Counted from the stretch's first letter, positions 52,957 to 62,902 are shown. The stretch: 64,000 bases of DNA from Roseibium aggregatum (GCF_017309185.1 NZ_JAEKJZ010000001.1:1860001-1924000), one strand, 5' to 3'. The notes: generated by a model not told the origin, from the letters alone. Made by a program: numbers and translations.

Positions 52957-54762
52957 CTAGACTTTCATCATGACATAGGAGCCCGGCGCATCCTCCAGCA
53001 CCTTCACCCGGTTGGCCCCGGGCTTGCGCGCCTTGGCTGTCTGCGAATTCTGGTCGCGGATCCACCGATCCCAGTAGGGCCACCAGGATCCCGGATGCTC
53101 CTCGGCCGTCTTGATCCAGGCATCGAGCGCCCCCTTGGGCTCACTGCCGGTCCAGTACTGGTACTTCTTGCGCACCGGCGGATTGACGACCCCGGCAATA
53201 TGTCCGGATCCTGCGAGCACGTATTCGACCGGTCCGCCAAAACAGCCGGACCCGACAAAAACCGACTGGGCGGGCGCGATGTGATCTTCCCGCGCCGCCA
53301 GGTTGAAGATCGGTATCGTCACCTTTGAAAGGTCGAGGACCTCGCCCGCAATCTCCATTTCGCCCTTGGACAGCTTGTTGTCCAGGTAGCAATTGCGCAG
53401 GTAGAATGAATGGTTGGCTGCCGGCATGCGGGTTGAATCGGAATTCCAGTAGAGCAGATCGAACGGGAAGGGCTCCACACCCTTCAGGTAGTTGTTGACC
53501 ACATAGGACCAGATCAGGTCGTTGGACCGCAGCATGTTGAAGGCGGAGGACATTTTGGAGCCTTCCAGATAACCGGCCTCCTTCATCCGCTTTTCCATCA
53601 GTGCAATCTGGTCCTCGTCGACGAACACCTTGAGGTCGCCGGCATAGGTGAAATCGACCTGGGTCGTGAAGAACGTGGCGGTCTTGATGCGCTCGTCGCC
53701 GACGCGCGCCATGTAGGCGAGCGTGACCGCGAGAAGCGTGCCACCGACGCAATAGCCGATAGCGTTCACTTCCTCCTGCCGCGTGGCGCGCTTGATCACG
53801 TCCAGGGCATGAAGGATGCCTTCTTTCATGTAGTGTTCGAAGCTCTTTTGAGCCTGTTTCTCGTTCGGATTGACCCAGGAAATCACAAAAACCGTATGTC
53901 CCTGATCGACGGCCCATTTGATGAAGGACTTCTCCGGGTTGAGATCGAGTATGTAGAACTTGTTGATCCACGGCGGAACGATGAGCAGCGGCCGCTTCAG
54001 CACTTCTTCGGTGCTCGGCGTGTACTGAATCAGCTGGCAGACATCGTTTTGAGCGATGACCTTGCCCGGCGTCGTGGCCAGGTTCTCGCCCAGCTTGAAC
54101 TTCGATGCATCGGTCTGCCGGATCTTGAGTTCGCCCTTGCCGGTCTTGAGGTCCTCGACAAGATGCTTCATGCCCTTGACCAGATTTTCGCCGTTGCTTT
54201 CAAGCGTCAGGCGCAACAGTTCCGGATTGGTCAGAACGAAATTGGACGGTGAAACCGCGTTGGAGATCTGTGTGACGTAGAACTGCGCCTTGTGACGGGT
54301 GTGGTCGTCGAGCCCCTCCGCTTCGTGGACCATCTCTTCGGCCCACTGGCTGGTGATCAGATAGAGCTGTTTGATGAAATCGAAGAACTGGTTGTTCTCC
54401 CAATCGGGATCGGCGAAACGCTTGTCTCTCGACGGGGTCTGAACAGCCGGTACGGAGGTCTCGCCCATCATGCGTTTCAAGGACGAATTCCAGAGTTGTA
54501 TGTAACCGCTCCAGAGCCGCGACTGGGCTTCGATCGCGCGCTGAGGATCCGACGCCCAGTACTCGCCCACCTGTGCCAGCGTTTTGATCACTCCGGTCAG
54601 TTCGTCTGTCGATTCGTGCTTGATCGTCCCTTTTTCCCTCGGCTCGATATAGGCTGCGAGCGCCTTGCCGGCCTGCTCCAGAGTCTTCGCCAGATTCTGG
54701 GCAAAAGCCTCCGGATTACTGATAATGTACTGCAGCATGGGATTCTGGCGTTCGTCGGCCAT
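52957..54762 (-). CDS. phaC: Class I poly(3-hydroxyalkanoate) polymerase PhaC
   Basis: A 601-residue PHA synthase polymerising (R)-3-hydroxyacyl-CoA into storage granules. The lipase-box variant GYCVGG holds the catalytic Cys338; the other triad residues fall in REDHIAP (Asp) and [12 protein letters not shown] (His). [12 protein letters not shown] and SWVNPNEKQ are class I hallmarks. The ATG at 54762 is chosen for GGAGGGG about 8 nt upstream; an in-frame TTG at 54804 adds an Arg-rich run. No phaAB or phaR is adjacent. An AT-rich promoter region lies upstream. Confidence 0.97.
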   Translation of the reverse strand: MADERQNPMLQYIISNPEAFAQNLAKTLEQAGKALAAYIEPREKGTIKHESTDELTGVIKTLAQVGEYWASDPQRAIEAQSRLWSGYIQLWNSSLKRMMGETSVPAVQTPSRDKRFADPDWENNQFFDFIKQLYLITSQWAEEMVHEAEGLDDHTRHKAQFYVTQISNAVSPSNFVLTNPELLRLTLESNGENLVKGMKHLVEDLKTGKGELKIRQTDASKFKLGENLATTPGKVIAQNDVCQLIQYTPSTEEVLKRPLLIVPPWINKFYILDLNPEKSFIKWAVDQGHTVFVISWVNPNEKQAQKSFEHYMKEGILHALDVIKRATRQEEVNAIGYCVGGTLLAVTLAYMARVGDERIKTATFFTTQVDFTYAGDLKVFVDEDQIALMEKRMKEAGYLEGSKMSSAFNMLRSNDLIWSYVVNNYLKGVEPFPFDLLYWNSDSTRMPAANHSFYLRNCYLDNKLSKGEMEIAGEVLDLSKVTIPIFNLAAREDHIAPAQSVFVGSGCFGGPVEYVLAGSGHIAGVVNPPVRKKYQYWTGSEPKGALDAWIKTAEEHPGSWWPYWDRWIRDQNSQTAKARKPGANRVKVLEDAPGSYVMMKV

Positions 54763-54845
54763 GGGCGGGCGTCCCCTCCGGTTTCCTTCGCCTCTTCCGG
54801 CCAATACGGGCCAGCGGGCTTTTCAAACTCAAAAAGCTTTATCTT

Positions 54846-54853
54846 ATTATAAT
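54846..54853. promoter_or_regulatory. Candidate shared -10 element of phaC and the lipoprotein gene
   Basis: ATTATAAT contains TATAAT on both strands, centred in an AT-rich stretch between the divergent phaC and lipoprotein genes; it lies about 85 nt from the phaC start. The -35 matches are weak on either side. Confidence 0.4.
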
Positions 54854-54977
54854 TTAGCTTGTATTTTGGACTAGCAGGTATTTATGACACAATGATCTGG
54901 CTCAGTCGATTGGATTTCAAGCCATCAAAAAAGCGCACACGGAAATCGGACCGCCCCGGGAAAGGTTGGATGGCTCA

Positions 54978-55220
54978 ATGAGACGCACGCACCCTGTGGC
55001 GATTTGCAGCATACTGTCGCTTTGGCTCTGCTCCTGCGCGATCGGGCCCGGTACGCCGCTCGTGGATGCTCTCAAGGCAAATCCCGGTACTGTCAGCAGC
55101 AACGTGCCGCCACCGAAGGGATACGGGTCCCCGGTCGGGGGCGCCGAAGCGTCCGGTCTGATCAACGCCAGGGACCGCGAGGCGACGGAAGCCTATTTGA
55201 AATCCCTTGCCTCGGAATAG
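54978..55220 (+). CDS. Small predicted lipoprotein
   Basis: An 80-residue protein beginning MRRTHPVAICSILSLWLCSC, a signal peptide ending in a lipobox-like L-C-S-C (lipidated Cys at about residue 20). The mature part is about 60 polar residues (GPGTPLVDALKANPG, INARDREATEAYL) with no known domain. The ATG at 54978 is chosen over an in-frame TTG at 54966. Probably an outer- or inner-membrane lipoprotein; function unknown. Divergent from phaC. Confidence 0.6.
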   Translation: MRRTHPVAICSILSLWLCSCAIGPGTPLVDALKANPGTVSSNVPPPKGYGSPVGGAEASGLINARDREATEAYLKSLASE

Positions 55221-55515
55221 ACAGGATCGGCGACTACGCCGTGAACCGGCATGGAACCGGTGCGATTGGCGTTCAGGTCGCCTTAAGTTTAGATGGCTAT
55301 TGAGCTAAAGACGGGTGCGCATTTCGGTTGAGGCTGTTAAAAGAGCCGCGCCGCTTGGTGCAACGTCCGGTGTTCCATGCGGCCGATGGAGCATCTTGTC
55401 TGCGCTCGGACGAACGCAATCAAGATGCTCCAACTGTCTAAATCGATCAGCGGATACCCGCCCGGTTTCGATCGGATGTCCCTTGATCCAAGGTCAACTC
55501 GCAAGGATCCGCGCC
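55221..55515. other. Intergenic region upstream of the aminotransferase operon
   Basis: About 295 nt probably holding the promoter of the aminotransferase-hom-glpX-recJ run. Frames here extend the aminotransferase gene upstream without family support. No RNA element recognised. Confidence 0.45.
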
Positions 55516-56733
55516 ATGGAGGAATTCCACAAAGTCAAACGGCTGCCGCCGTATGTGTTCGAACAGGTCAACCGTTTGAAGGCGAAGGCGCGCGGGGCAG
55601 GGGCGGACATCATCGATCTTGGCATGGGAAATCCGGACCTGCCCACGCCTAAACATATCGTCGACAAGCTGACCGAGGTGGTCCAGGACCCGCGCACCCA
55701 CCGGTATTCCGCTTCGAAAGGGATACAGGGGCTGCGCAAGGCGCAGGCCGCCTATTACGGCCGCCGGTTTGGCGTGAAGCTCGATCCCGACAGCCAGGTG
55801 ATCGCGACGCTCGGCTCCAAGGAAGGCTTCGCGAACATGGCCCAGGCCATTTCGGCGCCGGGTGACGTCATTCTGAGCCCGAACCCGAGCTATCCGATCC
55901 ACACCTTCGGTTTCCTGATGGCCGGGGCCTCCATCCGGAACATACCGGCAGAGCCGGGGACGGGCTTCTTCGACGCACTGGAACGCGCGGTCATTCATTC
56001 CGTGCCGAAACCCATCGCTATCATCCTGTGCTACCCGTCAAATCCGACGGCCTGTTGCGCGGACCTGGAGTTCTACAGGGACGTCGTTGCGTTCGCGCGC
56101 AAGCACAACATCTTCATTCTTTCGGATCTGGCTTACTCGGAGATCTATTTCGGCGAGACGCCGCCGCCCTCGGTCCTGCAGGTGCCGGGCGCGCTGGATA
56201 TCACGGTCGAATTCACTTCGCTTTCAAAGACGTTTTCCATGCCGGGCTGGCGTATGGGATTTGCGGTCGGCAACGAGCGGTTGATCGCGGCGCTCGCCCG
56301 GGTCAAGTCCTATCTGGACTACGGTGCCTTCACCCCCATTCAGGTGGCCGCGACCGCCGCGTTGAACGGACCGGAGGACTGTATCAGCGAAACCCGGGAA
56401 ATCTACAAGCGGCGCAGGGATGTCGTTGTCGATAGTTTCGGGCGTGCCGGCTGGGATATTCCGGCCCCCGAGGCCAGCATGTTCTGCTGGGCGCCGATCC
56501 CGGAGCAGTTCCGTTCTTTGGGAAGTCTGGAGTTTTCCAAGCTGCTGCTGGAACGTGCCGAGGTTGCTGTCGCACCGGGCATCGGCTTCGGCGAACACGG
56601 GGACGAATACGTGCGTATCGGATTGGTGGAAAACGAACAAAGATTGCGTCAGGCCGCAAGAAATATCCGCCGCTTCCTTGAAACCGCGGAGCAAAAGCTG
56701 CACAACGTCATCCCGCTTGAGAGTTCTCGTTGA
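55516..56733 (+). CDS. PLP-dependent class I/II aminotransferase (AlaC-like)
   Basis: A 405-residue aminotransferase of the AlaC/LL-DAP-aminotransferase-like group. It has IDLGMGNPDLPTPKHIVDKL at the N-terminus, NPSYPIHTFGF, and the PLP Schiff-base Lys in SLSKTFSMPGWRMGF. AlaC-type enzymes convert pyruvate and glutamate to alanine and 2-oxoglutarate; other amino acids are possible. The ATG at 55516 is chosen for AAGGA nine nt upstream; the longer in-frame start adds 67 unrelated residues. It is 22 nt upstream of hom, probably co-transcribed. Confidence 0.92.
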   Translation: MEEFHKVKRLPPYVFEQVNRLKAKARGAGADIIDLGMGNPDLPTPKHIVDKLTEVVQDPRTHRYSASKGIQGLRKAQAAYYGRRFGVKLDPDSQVIATLGSKEGFANMAQAISAPGDVILSPNPSYPIHTFGFLMAGASIRNIPAEPGTGFFDALERAVIHSVPKPIAIILCYPSNPTACCADLEFYRDVVAFARKHNIFILSDLAYSEIYFGETPPPSVLQVPGALDITVEFTSLSKTFSMPGWRMGFAVGNERLIAALARVKSYLDYGAFTPIQVAATAALNGPEDCISETREIYKRRRDVVVDSFGRAGWDIPAPEASMFCWAPIPEQFRSLGSLEFSKLLLERAEVAVAPGIGFGEHGDEYVRIGLVENEQRLRQAARNIRRFLETAEQKLHNVIPLESSR

Positions 56734-56755
56734 ACAGGACTGGATTTAACTCCAT

Positions 56756-58078
56756 ATGGCTGAACCATTGAAAATAGGCGTTGCAGGTCTGGGGACCGTC
56801 GGAGCGTCTGTCATTCAACTTCTGACAAAACATGGCGGGCAGATCGCTCGCAAGTCCGGCCGGGCAGTGAGCGTCACCGCGGTGAGCGCGCGCGACAGGT
56901 CCAAGGACAGAGGAGTTGATGTTTCTTCTTTCGATTGGTTCACCGATCCTGTTGAAATGGCGGAAAAGGCCGACATCGATATTTTCGTGGAGCTTATCGG
57001 GGGCGACAGCGGCCCGGCGGAAGACAGCGTGCGTGCCGCCCTGAGCCGGGGTATCCATGTCGTCACCGCGAACAAGGCGCTGCTGGCCCGTCACGGTGTG
57101 GACCTTGCCGGCCTCGCCGAAGACAACGAGGCGTGTCTGAACTATGAGGCCGCCGTGGCCGGCGGAATTCCGATCGTCAAGACGCTGCGGGAATCCATGG
57201 CCGGCAACGGCATCGGCCGGATCTACGGTATCTTGAACGGCACCTGCAATTACATTCTGACCCGGATGGAAGCCGAGGGGATCAGTTTCGAGGAGTGTCT
57301 CGCCGATGCGCAGCGCCTTGGCTACGCGGAGGCCGATCCGACATTCGATATCGAGGGCAACGATACGGCACACAAGCTGGCGATCCTCACCAGCCTGGCT
57401 TTCGGGACGAAAATCGCCGCCGACGACATTTATATGGAAGGCATCACCTCGATTACGACCGCAGACATTCAGGCGGCCGACGAACTGGGCTACAGGATCA
57501 AGCTGCTCGGAGTGGCGCTGATGACGGAAACCGGTATCGAACAGCGGGTCCATCCCACGATGGTTCCGAAAACATCCGCGATCGCGCGGATCGACGGCGT
57601 CCTGAACGCGGTGGCCGTGGACGGTGATTTCGTCGGCGAAATCGTTCTTGTGGGTCCGGGGGCCGGTGGCGATGCCACGGCTTCCTCTGTGGTTGCCGAT
57701 ATTGCCGATGTTGCCCGGGGCGATGAAACGCCGGTGCTTGGAACCCCGTCCGCCGATCTGAAAGAGTATCAACGCGCCCGGATGCGCCTTCACGAAGGGG
57801 GCTATTACATTCGCCTGTCGGTTTTTGACAGACCGGGTGCATTCGCCGAGATCGCACGGTGCATGGGCGACGTGGGAATCTCTCTGGAATCGATCGTCCA
57901 GAAGCGCCATGCGGGAGAAGACGCTCCGGCAAGATTTGACGCCGATGTGCCTCAACCTGTCATCTTGATCACGTATGAAACCACCGAGGTCGCGATCAAG
58001 GAGGCGTTGGAGACGATTATGTCCAAAGGTGTGGTCGCCGAGCGCCCACAGATGATCCGAATTGAAAAACTGAACTGA
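56756..58078 (+). CDS. hom: Homoserine dehydrogenase
   Basis: A 440-residue NAD(P)-dependent enzyme reducing aspartate semialdehyde to homoserine, on the way to threonine and methionine. NAD-binding LKIGVAGLGTVGASVIQLL at residues 5-23, catalytic regions ANKALLARHG, GILNGTCNYILTRM and GYAEADPTFDIEGNDTAHKL, and a C-terminal ACT domain (about 355-430) for threonine feedback. It sits in a run of metabolic genes with aminotransferase upstream and glpX 39 nt downstream. Confidence 0.97.
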   Translation: MAEPLKIGVAGLGTVGASVIQLLTKHGGQIARKSGRAVSVTAVSARDRSKDRGVDVSSFDWFTDPVEMAEKADIDIFVELIGGDSGPAEDSVRAALSRGIHVVTANKALLARHGVDLAGLAEDNEACLNYEAAVAGGIPIVKTLRESMAGNGIGRIYGILNGTCNYILTRMEAEGISFEECLADAQRLGYAEADPTFDIEGNDTAHKLAILTSLAFGTKIAADDIYMEGITSITTADIQAADELGYRIKLLGVALMTETGIEQRVHPTMVPKTSAIARIDGVLNAVAVDGDFVGEIVLVGPGAGGDATASSVVADIADVARGDETPVLGTPSADLKEYQRARMRLHEGGYYIRLSVFDRPGAFAEIARCMGDVGISLESIVQKRHAGEDAPARFDADVPQPVILITYETTEVAIKEALETIMSKGVVAERPQMIRIEKLN

Positions 58079-58117
58079 GTAGAGTGCCTGTCCAGCTATC
58101 TTGCGGGGAGAGCGGAG

Positions 58118-59119
58118 ATGTTGATGTCCAATACTGAAAACCAGCCGTCAAGCGGCCTCGATCGCATTTTGACCCTCGAACTGGCGCGCGTCAGCGAAAG
58201 AGCGGCTGTTTCGGCTGCCCGGCTGCGCGGCCATGGCGACGAAATGGCGGCGGACCAGGCGGCGGTCGACGCGATGCGGCGCGAACTGAACCGTTTGCCG
58301 ATTGACGGCACCGTTGTCATCGGCGAAGGCGAACGCGACGAAGCGCCGATGCTCTATATCGGCGAAAATGTCGGCACAAAACAGGGGCCGAAGGTCGACA
58401 TCGCGCTCGACCCCCTGGAAGGCACGACAATCTGCGCCAAGAACCTGCCGAATTCGTTGGCCGTGATCGCGCTGGCGCCTGAGGGCGATCTTCTGAACGC
58501 CCCGGACAGCTACATGGACAAGATCGCGATTGGCCCCGGCTATCCTGACAACCTGATCGATCTCGATGTGCCGATCGCTGAAAACATTGCCGCCGTTGCG
58601 AAGGAAAAAGGCGTCAAGGTCGAGGAGGTGACGGCTTGTGTGCTCGACCGGCCGCGCCATGCCCGCCTGATCGAGGAAATCCGCGCCACGGGAGCCGCCA
58701 TCCGCCTGATCGGCGACGGCGACGTTGCCGGCGTCATTCATACGACCGATCCGGATGAAACGGGGATCGATATTTACGCCGGTATTGGCGGTGCGCCTGA
58801 AGGTGTGCTGGCGGCGGCCGCGCTTCGCTGTATTGGCGGCCAGATGCAGAGCCGCCTCGTGATCACCCGCGACGAGCAGGTCGAACGGGCGCATCGCATG
58901 GGCATCGACGACATCAAGAAAAAATACAAGCTTGAGGAAATGGCCGGTCCGGATGTCCTGTTCGCGGCAACCGGTGTAACGGACGGCAACTTTCTGCAGG
59001 GCGTGCGCTTCGGCCGCAACCACATCACCACACATACCGTCGTGATGCGCTCGTCGACTGGAACGGTTCGCTACATCAAGGCCCAGCACACGGATCTGGC
59101 CAAGTTTCATCTGGATTAA
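58118..59119 (+). CDS. glpX: Class II fructose-1,6-bisphosphatase GlpX
   Basis: A 333-residue Li+-sensitive, metal-dependent phosphatase converting fructose-1,6-bisphosphate (or sedoheptulose-1,7-bisphosphate) to the monophosphate, for gluconeogenesis. Signatures are TVVIGEGERDEAPMLYIGE, DIALDPLEGTTICAK and GDVAGVIHTTDPDETGIDIY. The ATG at 58118 follows GGGGAG; a second ATG lies two codons later. It is co-directional and close to hom and recJ. Confidence 0.96.
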   Translation: MLMSNTENQPSSGLDRILTLELARVSERAAVSAARLRGHGDEMAADQAAVDAMRRELNRLPIDGTVVIGEGERDEAPMLYIGENVGTKQGPKVDIALDPLEGTTICAKNLPNSLAVIALAPEGDLLNAPDSYMDKIAIGPGYPDNLIDLDVPIAENIAAVAKEKGVKVEEVTACVLDRPRHARLIEEIRATGAAIRLIGDGDVAGVIHTTDPDETGIDIYAGIGGAPEGVLAAAALRCIGGQMQSRLVITRDEQVERAHRMGIDDIKKKYKLEEMAGPDVLFAATGVTDGNFLQGVRFGRNHITTHTVVMRSSTGTVRYIKAQHTDLAKFHLD

Positions 59120-59139
59120 GGCGGCACCGAACAAGGGCA

Positions 59140-60945
59140 ATGGAAGAAGACGAAAGGCGCTTGGTCCTGGGGGTGACCCGGTCGGCAAACGACAATGCCT
59201 GGCGAGAGCGTCTCAGTGCCTCTGAAAACCGTGCCGCTCTCGCCATTGCCCAGTCGCATGGCTTGCCGGATGTTCTGGCCCGGGTCATGGCGGCCCGGGG
59301 CGTTTCCCCGGAGACCGCTGCCGAATTTCTGGAGCCGTCCATCAAGTCCCTCATGCCGGACCCATCCGGTCTGGTGGACATGGATCGGGCGGTCTCCCGG
59401 GTCGCGGATGCCGTGCAATCCGGCAAAAAGATCGCGATCTTCGGCGACTATGACGTCGACGGGGCGACGTCCTCGGCGGTGTTTGCGAAATACCTGCAAT
59501 GGCTGGGGCTCGACCCCGTCATTCATATTCCGGACAGGATCATAGAAGGCTACGGACCGAACGGGCCGGCTATCGAAAACCTGTGTGCGGGCGGAGCCGA
59601 ATTGCTCGTCACGCTCGACTGCGGCAGTACCTCCTTCGAGGCTTTCGAAGTGGCTTCGAAACTGGATCTCGACGTGGTGGTCATTGACCATCACCAGGTT
59701 GGAGAGAGCCTTCCGGACGTCAGCGCCCTGGTCAATCCCAACCGGCAGGATGATCTGTCGGGACAGGGGCATCTCGCCGCGGTCGGGGTCACCTTCCTGT
59801 TTCTGGTCGGCCTGAACCGCGAATTGCGCCGAAGGGGAGCCTTCCAGACACGTCCGCAGCCCGATCTCATGACACTTCTGGATCTGGTTGCGTTGGGGAC
59901 AGTCTGCGACGTTGTGCCCCTGAAGGGACTGAACCGTGCCTATGTTACCCGTGGACTCACGGTCATGCACCGGCGCGCGAACTACGGCCTGACGGCTCTC
60001 TCCGACGTGGCCAGAGTGAGCGGAAAACCCGCGCCCTACCATCTGGGTTTTCTGATCGGCCCCCGGATCAATGCGGGTGGACGGATCGGCGACGCCGCCC
60101 TGGGTGCGCGTCTCCTGACGACGGAGGATCCTCACGAAGCGAGAACGATCGCGGCACGCCTCGACCAGCTCAACAGCGAGCGTCAGGCGATGGAAGCCGT
60201 CATGCTCGAGCAGGCGGGCGCCGAAGCGGCCATGGCGATCGAGACCCGCGATCCCGCCGTCCTGCTCACGGGCTCGGAAGACTGGCATCCGGGTATCGTC
60301 GGCCTGATCGCATCGCGCCTCAAGGAAGCGCACCGGCGTCCGGCCTTCGCGATTGCCTATGACGCCAGCGGCAAGGGGACAGGGTCCGGCCGCTCCATTC
60401 AAGGGGTGGATCTCGGCAAGGCGGTGCGTCAGGCCGTCGAAAACGGATTACTTGAGAAAGGTGGGGGACACGCCATGGCCGCCGGTCTGACGGTCCGGCG
60501 GGAAAAGGCTGCGGACCTTGAGGCCTTTTTCAACGAAACGCTCGCCGAGGCGGTGGAGGTCGCGGCTTCGAAACGGGATCTTTCGATCGACGCGGCCCTG
60601 ACCGGGACCGGTGCAACGCTGGATCTTCTCGAACTTCTGGAAAAGGCGGGACCGTACGGTGCCGGTCACTCGGAGCCTGTCTTCGCTTTTCCGTCCCACC
60701 GTGTGTCCTTTGCCGATGTTGTCGGAAACGGACATGTACGGGCGACGCTGGCAGCCGGAGACGGCAGCACATTGAAATCGATTTGTTTCAAGGCCGCCGA
60801 CAAACCCCACGGGCAGATGCTGCTGGAGGGGAGAGGGAAGTCTCTTCACGTTGCCGGAACGCTCTCCATTGATACGTGGCAGGGCAGCCCCAAGGTCCAG
60901 TTGCGTATCCTCGACGTCGCCGATCCGCAGAAAAGCCGTCTTTGA
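59140..60945 (+). CDS. recJ: Single-stranded-DNA exonuclease RecJ
   Basis: A 601-residue 5'-3' ssDNA exonuclease of the DHH superfamily acting in recombination and mismatch repair. The DHH domain has AIFGDYDVDGATSS, LLVTLDCGSTS and VVVIDHHQVGE; the DHHA1 region has GRSIQGVDLG and GGGHAMAAGL; a C-terminal OB fold follows. Length is a little above E. coli RecJ. The gene starts 20 nt after glpX with AAGGG before the ATG. Confidence 0.96.
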   Translation: MEEDERRLVLGVTRSANDNAWRERLSASENRAALAIAQSHGLPDVLARVMAARGVSPETAAEFLEPSIKSLMPDPSGLVDMDRAVSRVADAVQSGKKIAIFGDYDVDGATSSAVFAKYLQWLGLDPVIHIPDRIIEGYGPNGPAIENLCAGGAELLVTLDCGSTSFEAFEVASKLDLDVVVIDHHQVGESLPDVSALVNPNRQDDLSGQGHLAAVGVTFLFLVGLNRELRRRGAFQTRPQPDLMTLLDLVALGTVCDVVPLKGLNRAYVTRGLTVMHRRANYGLTALSDVARVSGKPAPYHLGFLIGPRINAGGRIGDAALGARLLTTEDPHEARTIAARLDQLNSERQAMEAVMLEQAGAEAAMAIETRDPAVLLTGSEDWHPGIVGLIASRLKEAHRRPAFAIAYDASGKGTGSGRSIQGVDLGKAVRQAVENGLLEKGGGHAMAAGLTVRREKAADLEAFFNETLAEAVEVAASKRDLSIDAALTGTGATLDLLELLEKAGPYGAGHSEPVFAFPSHRVSFADVVGNGHVRATLAAGDGSTLKSICFKAADKPHGQMLLEGRGKSLHVAGTLSIDTWQGSPKVQLRILDVADPQKSRL

Positions 60946-61030
60946 ATTCACATGGTAAATGGGGTGTTAACGCTTCGCTAAGCCTCTTCACCTAGGGTTG
61001 TTCTGAACGAAGGAATCGTGAGGAACAGGC

Positions 61031-61222
61031 ATGCGCGCTCAGAATGAGCTCTCGCCGTATTTTGCGGAAATCGACCGCCGTACAGACAGGGCCCTGAAGG
61101 GAGTACGCGAGGTCCGGCGTTCGGCGAAACTCAAATCGCTTCCAAAAGAGCCGAATGCCTTTTTTGTCGGCACGGTGTTTCTGGCCGTGTTGACCGCCTT
61201 CGTTGCATTGTTTGTCGAATAG
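61031..61222 (+). CDS. Small single-pass membrane protein
   Basis: A 63-residue protein: a charged N-terminal half (IDRRTDRALKGVREVRRSAK) and one membrane helix near the C-terminus (AFFVGTVFLAVLTAFVALFV). The ATG at 61031 has a good GAGGAACAGG upstream, and codon use matches the neighbours, so it is likely a real gene. Function unknown; it stands between recJ and the nitrilase gene. Confidence 0.7.
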   Translation: MRAQNELSPYFAEIDRRTDRALKGVREVRRSAKLKSLPKEPNAFFVGTVFLAVLTAFVALFVE

Positions 61223-61304
61223 CCGTCGGCGGCGCCATTGCCGCTTGATCTTACCGGCGACAACATTTTAAGTCAGGCGCAGTAACTGAAACGGTGCAGG
61301 CGTC

Positions 61305-62207
61305 ATGACCGAATATCCTATTGCTCTCTGGTCTTTTAACCTTGGTCGCGCTCCGGCCTCCGTAAGAGAGTTTGCCGAACAGATCGAGGACGGAATGAAG
61401 CGGGCTTCCTCGGAAGGTGCAAAGCTTCTCGTACTTCCAGAGTATCTGAATGAGTGCTGCCTGGCGTTTAAGCCGGAAGGTTTGAGGCCCGACCGGGAAA
61501 TGGACTGGTTGGCCAGCGTCGGCGAAGAGCTGCTCCCCCTGATCGCGCCCTTGCCGAAACAATACGGTCTCTCGGTGCTTGCCGGATCGATGCCGGTCAA
61601 GACGCCTGAGGGGATCACGAACACGGCGGTTCTTCTGACGTCTGACGGCCGGGAAATCCGGCAGGACAAATTGTGCCTGACCCCTTTTGAACAAAATTCC
61701 GACACCTGGCGGCTGATCCCCGGAAAAGAACTGCGGGTGTTTGAGCTGGACGGCCTGAAAATGGCGATCCTGATCTGCCTCGATGTGGAAATGCCGGCGC
61801 TCAGCGGCCTTTTGGCCAAACAGGATCTCGATCTTTTGATCGTGCCTTCGATGACTGAGATGCACTCCGGCTACCACCGTGTCTTCGGTTGTGCGAAGGC
61901 AAGGGCCGTTGAACTCATGTGCGCCGTCGCCGTTTGCGGTGTTGTCGGCAGGTCGCAGGGAACGACACAAAACGACACCAATGTGTCAGGCGCCGCGCTC
62001 TATCTGCCCTGCGAAGAGGAGTTCGGATATTCTGGGATCGCCGCGGAAATAGCTCCGACGGGGGGAACCCGGGGAGAAGAGCCGTTTTTGATTGCCAGCG
62101 TGCCTTTTGAAAAGCTGAGAGACTTGAAAACCGGCAAGGCGGAAGTCTGGCCGGGAGCCTGGACGGCCGACCACGTAGCGGTAAAAGTGGACGAGCTGGC
62201 CGTCTGA
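61305..62207 (+). CDS. Carbon-nitrogen hydrolase (nitrilase superfamily)
   Basis: A 300-residue CN-hydrolase with the catalytic triad in place: Glu46 (LLVLPEYLNE), Lys122 (RQDKLCLTPFE) and Cys158 (AILICLDVEMP). These enzymes hydrolyse amides, carbamoyl groups or nitriles; the substrate cannot be read from sequence, and no partner enzyme is adjacent. It is part of the co-directional run, with 80-90 nt on either side. Confidence 0.92.
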   Translation: MTEYPIALWSFNLGRAPASVREFAEQIEDGMKRASSEGAKLLVLPEYLNECCLAFKPEGLRPDREMDWLASVGEELLPLIAPLPKQYGLSVLAGSMPVKTPEGITNTAVLLTSDGREIRQDKLCLTPFEQNSDTWRLIPGKELRVFELDGLKMAILICLDVEMPALSGLLAKQDLDLLIVPSMTEMHSGYHRVFGCAKARAVELMCAVAVCGVVGRSQGTTQNDTNVSGAALYLPCEEEFGYSGIAAEIAPTGGTRGEEPFLIASVPFEKLRDLKTGKAEVWPGAWTADHVAVKVDELAV

Positions 62208-62296
62208 ACGATAGACGCGTATTGATGTGCACCAAGTGCATGTTTTTCTGGACTGTGCATCGGAATCTCCATATATAGCGGCTAAGTTTAGGCCCA

Positions 62297-62794
62297 ATGG
62301 GTGTGGAGATGACCATCGCCAGAACAGTTTCGGCGCAAGATGACTCGTGGTTGCGGGGGCTGGGAAGCTTATTCGTTAAGCCGGCCCGTCTGCAGATCGC
62401 GGCGCTATGCGTGCGTCCGGGCAAAAAGGAACCTGAAATCCTGCTTGTGACCACAAGGGACACGGGGAGGTTAATTTTGCCCAAGGGCTGGCCGGAAAAG
62501 GATAGGCCTGCCCATGAAACCGCTCTCACTGAAGCCTATGAGGAAGCGGGCGTGATCGGCAAGGCGGGAACGCGTCCGATGGGAAGTTTCCGGTCTTTCA
62601 AAGGCCTTGGCACCGGGCTGAAACTCCGCACGACCGTTGTCGTTTTCAAGGTCACGTTCAAGAAACAATTGAAGAAGTATCCCGAACTCGGCCAGCGCAA
62701 ATGCGTTTGGCTGCCGCTATCGCAGGCGATGGAGGCGGCCGACGAAACGGCGCTCAAGCGATTCCTGCGCGATCATAAATCCGAGATTCGGTAA
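62297..62794 (+). CDS. Nudix hydrolase
   Basis: A 165-residue Nudix-fold protein. The Nudix helix reads GWPEKDRPAHETALTEAYEE (residues 65-84) then AGV; the core TEAYEEAG keeps the metal-binding Glu residues, but the usual Arg before EA is Thr and the first Glu of the consensus is Arg. The PKGWPE opening is typical of the diphosphoinositol polyphosphate phosphohydrolase-like alphaproteobacterial subgroup. The substrate is probably a nucleoside diphosphate derivative, not identified. Starts at the ATG at 62297. Confidence 0.9.
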   Translation: MGVEMTIARTVSAQDDSWLRGLGSLFVKPARLQIAALCVRPGKKEPEILLVTTRDTGRLILPKGWPEKDRPAHETALTEAYEEAGVIGKAGTRPMGSFRSFKGLGTGLKLRTTVVVFKVTFKKQLKKYPELGQRKCVWLPLSQAMEAADETALKRFLRDHKSEIR

Positions 62795-62819
62795 ACAGGT
62801 TCAAACCGATGGGCCTTCT

Positions 62820-62846
62820 CCCGGCGCGATCATCATTGGCGCCGGG
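62820..62846. terminator. Hairpin between Nudix and PiT genes
   Basis: CCCGGCGC and GCGCCGGG form an 8-bp stem around an 11-nt loop, 25 nt past the Nudix stop. No T-run follows, so it is a weak terminator or 3'-end structure. Confidence 0.5.
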
Positions 62847-62902
62847 CTGAAGGTCTTTGCTTCGGTTGCCTGCCCGGTGCTCTTCCTTTCGAGGTTGGCT
62901 GC

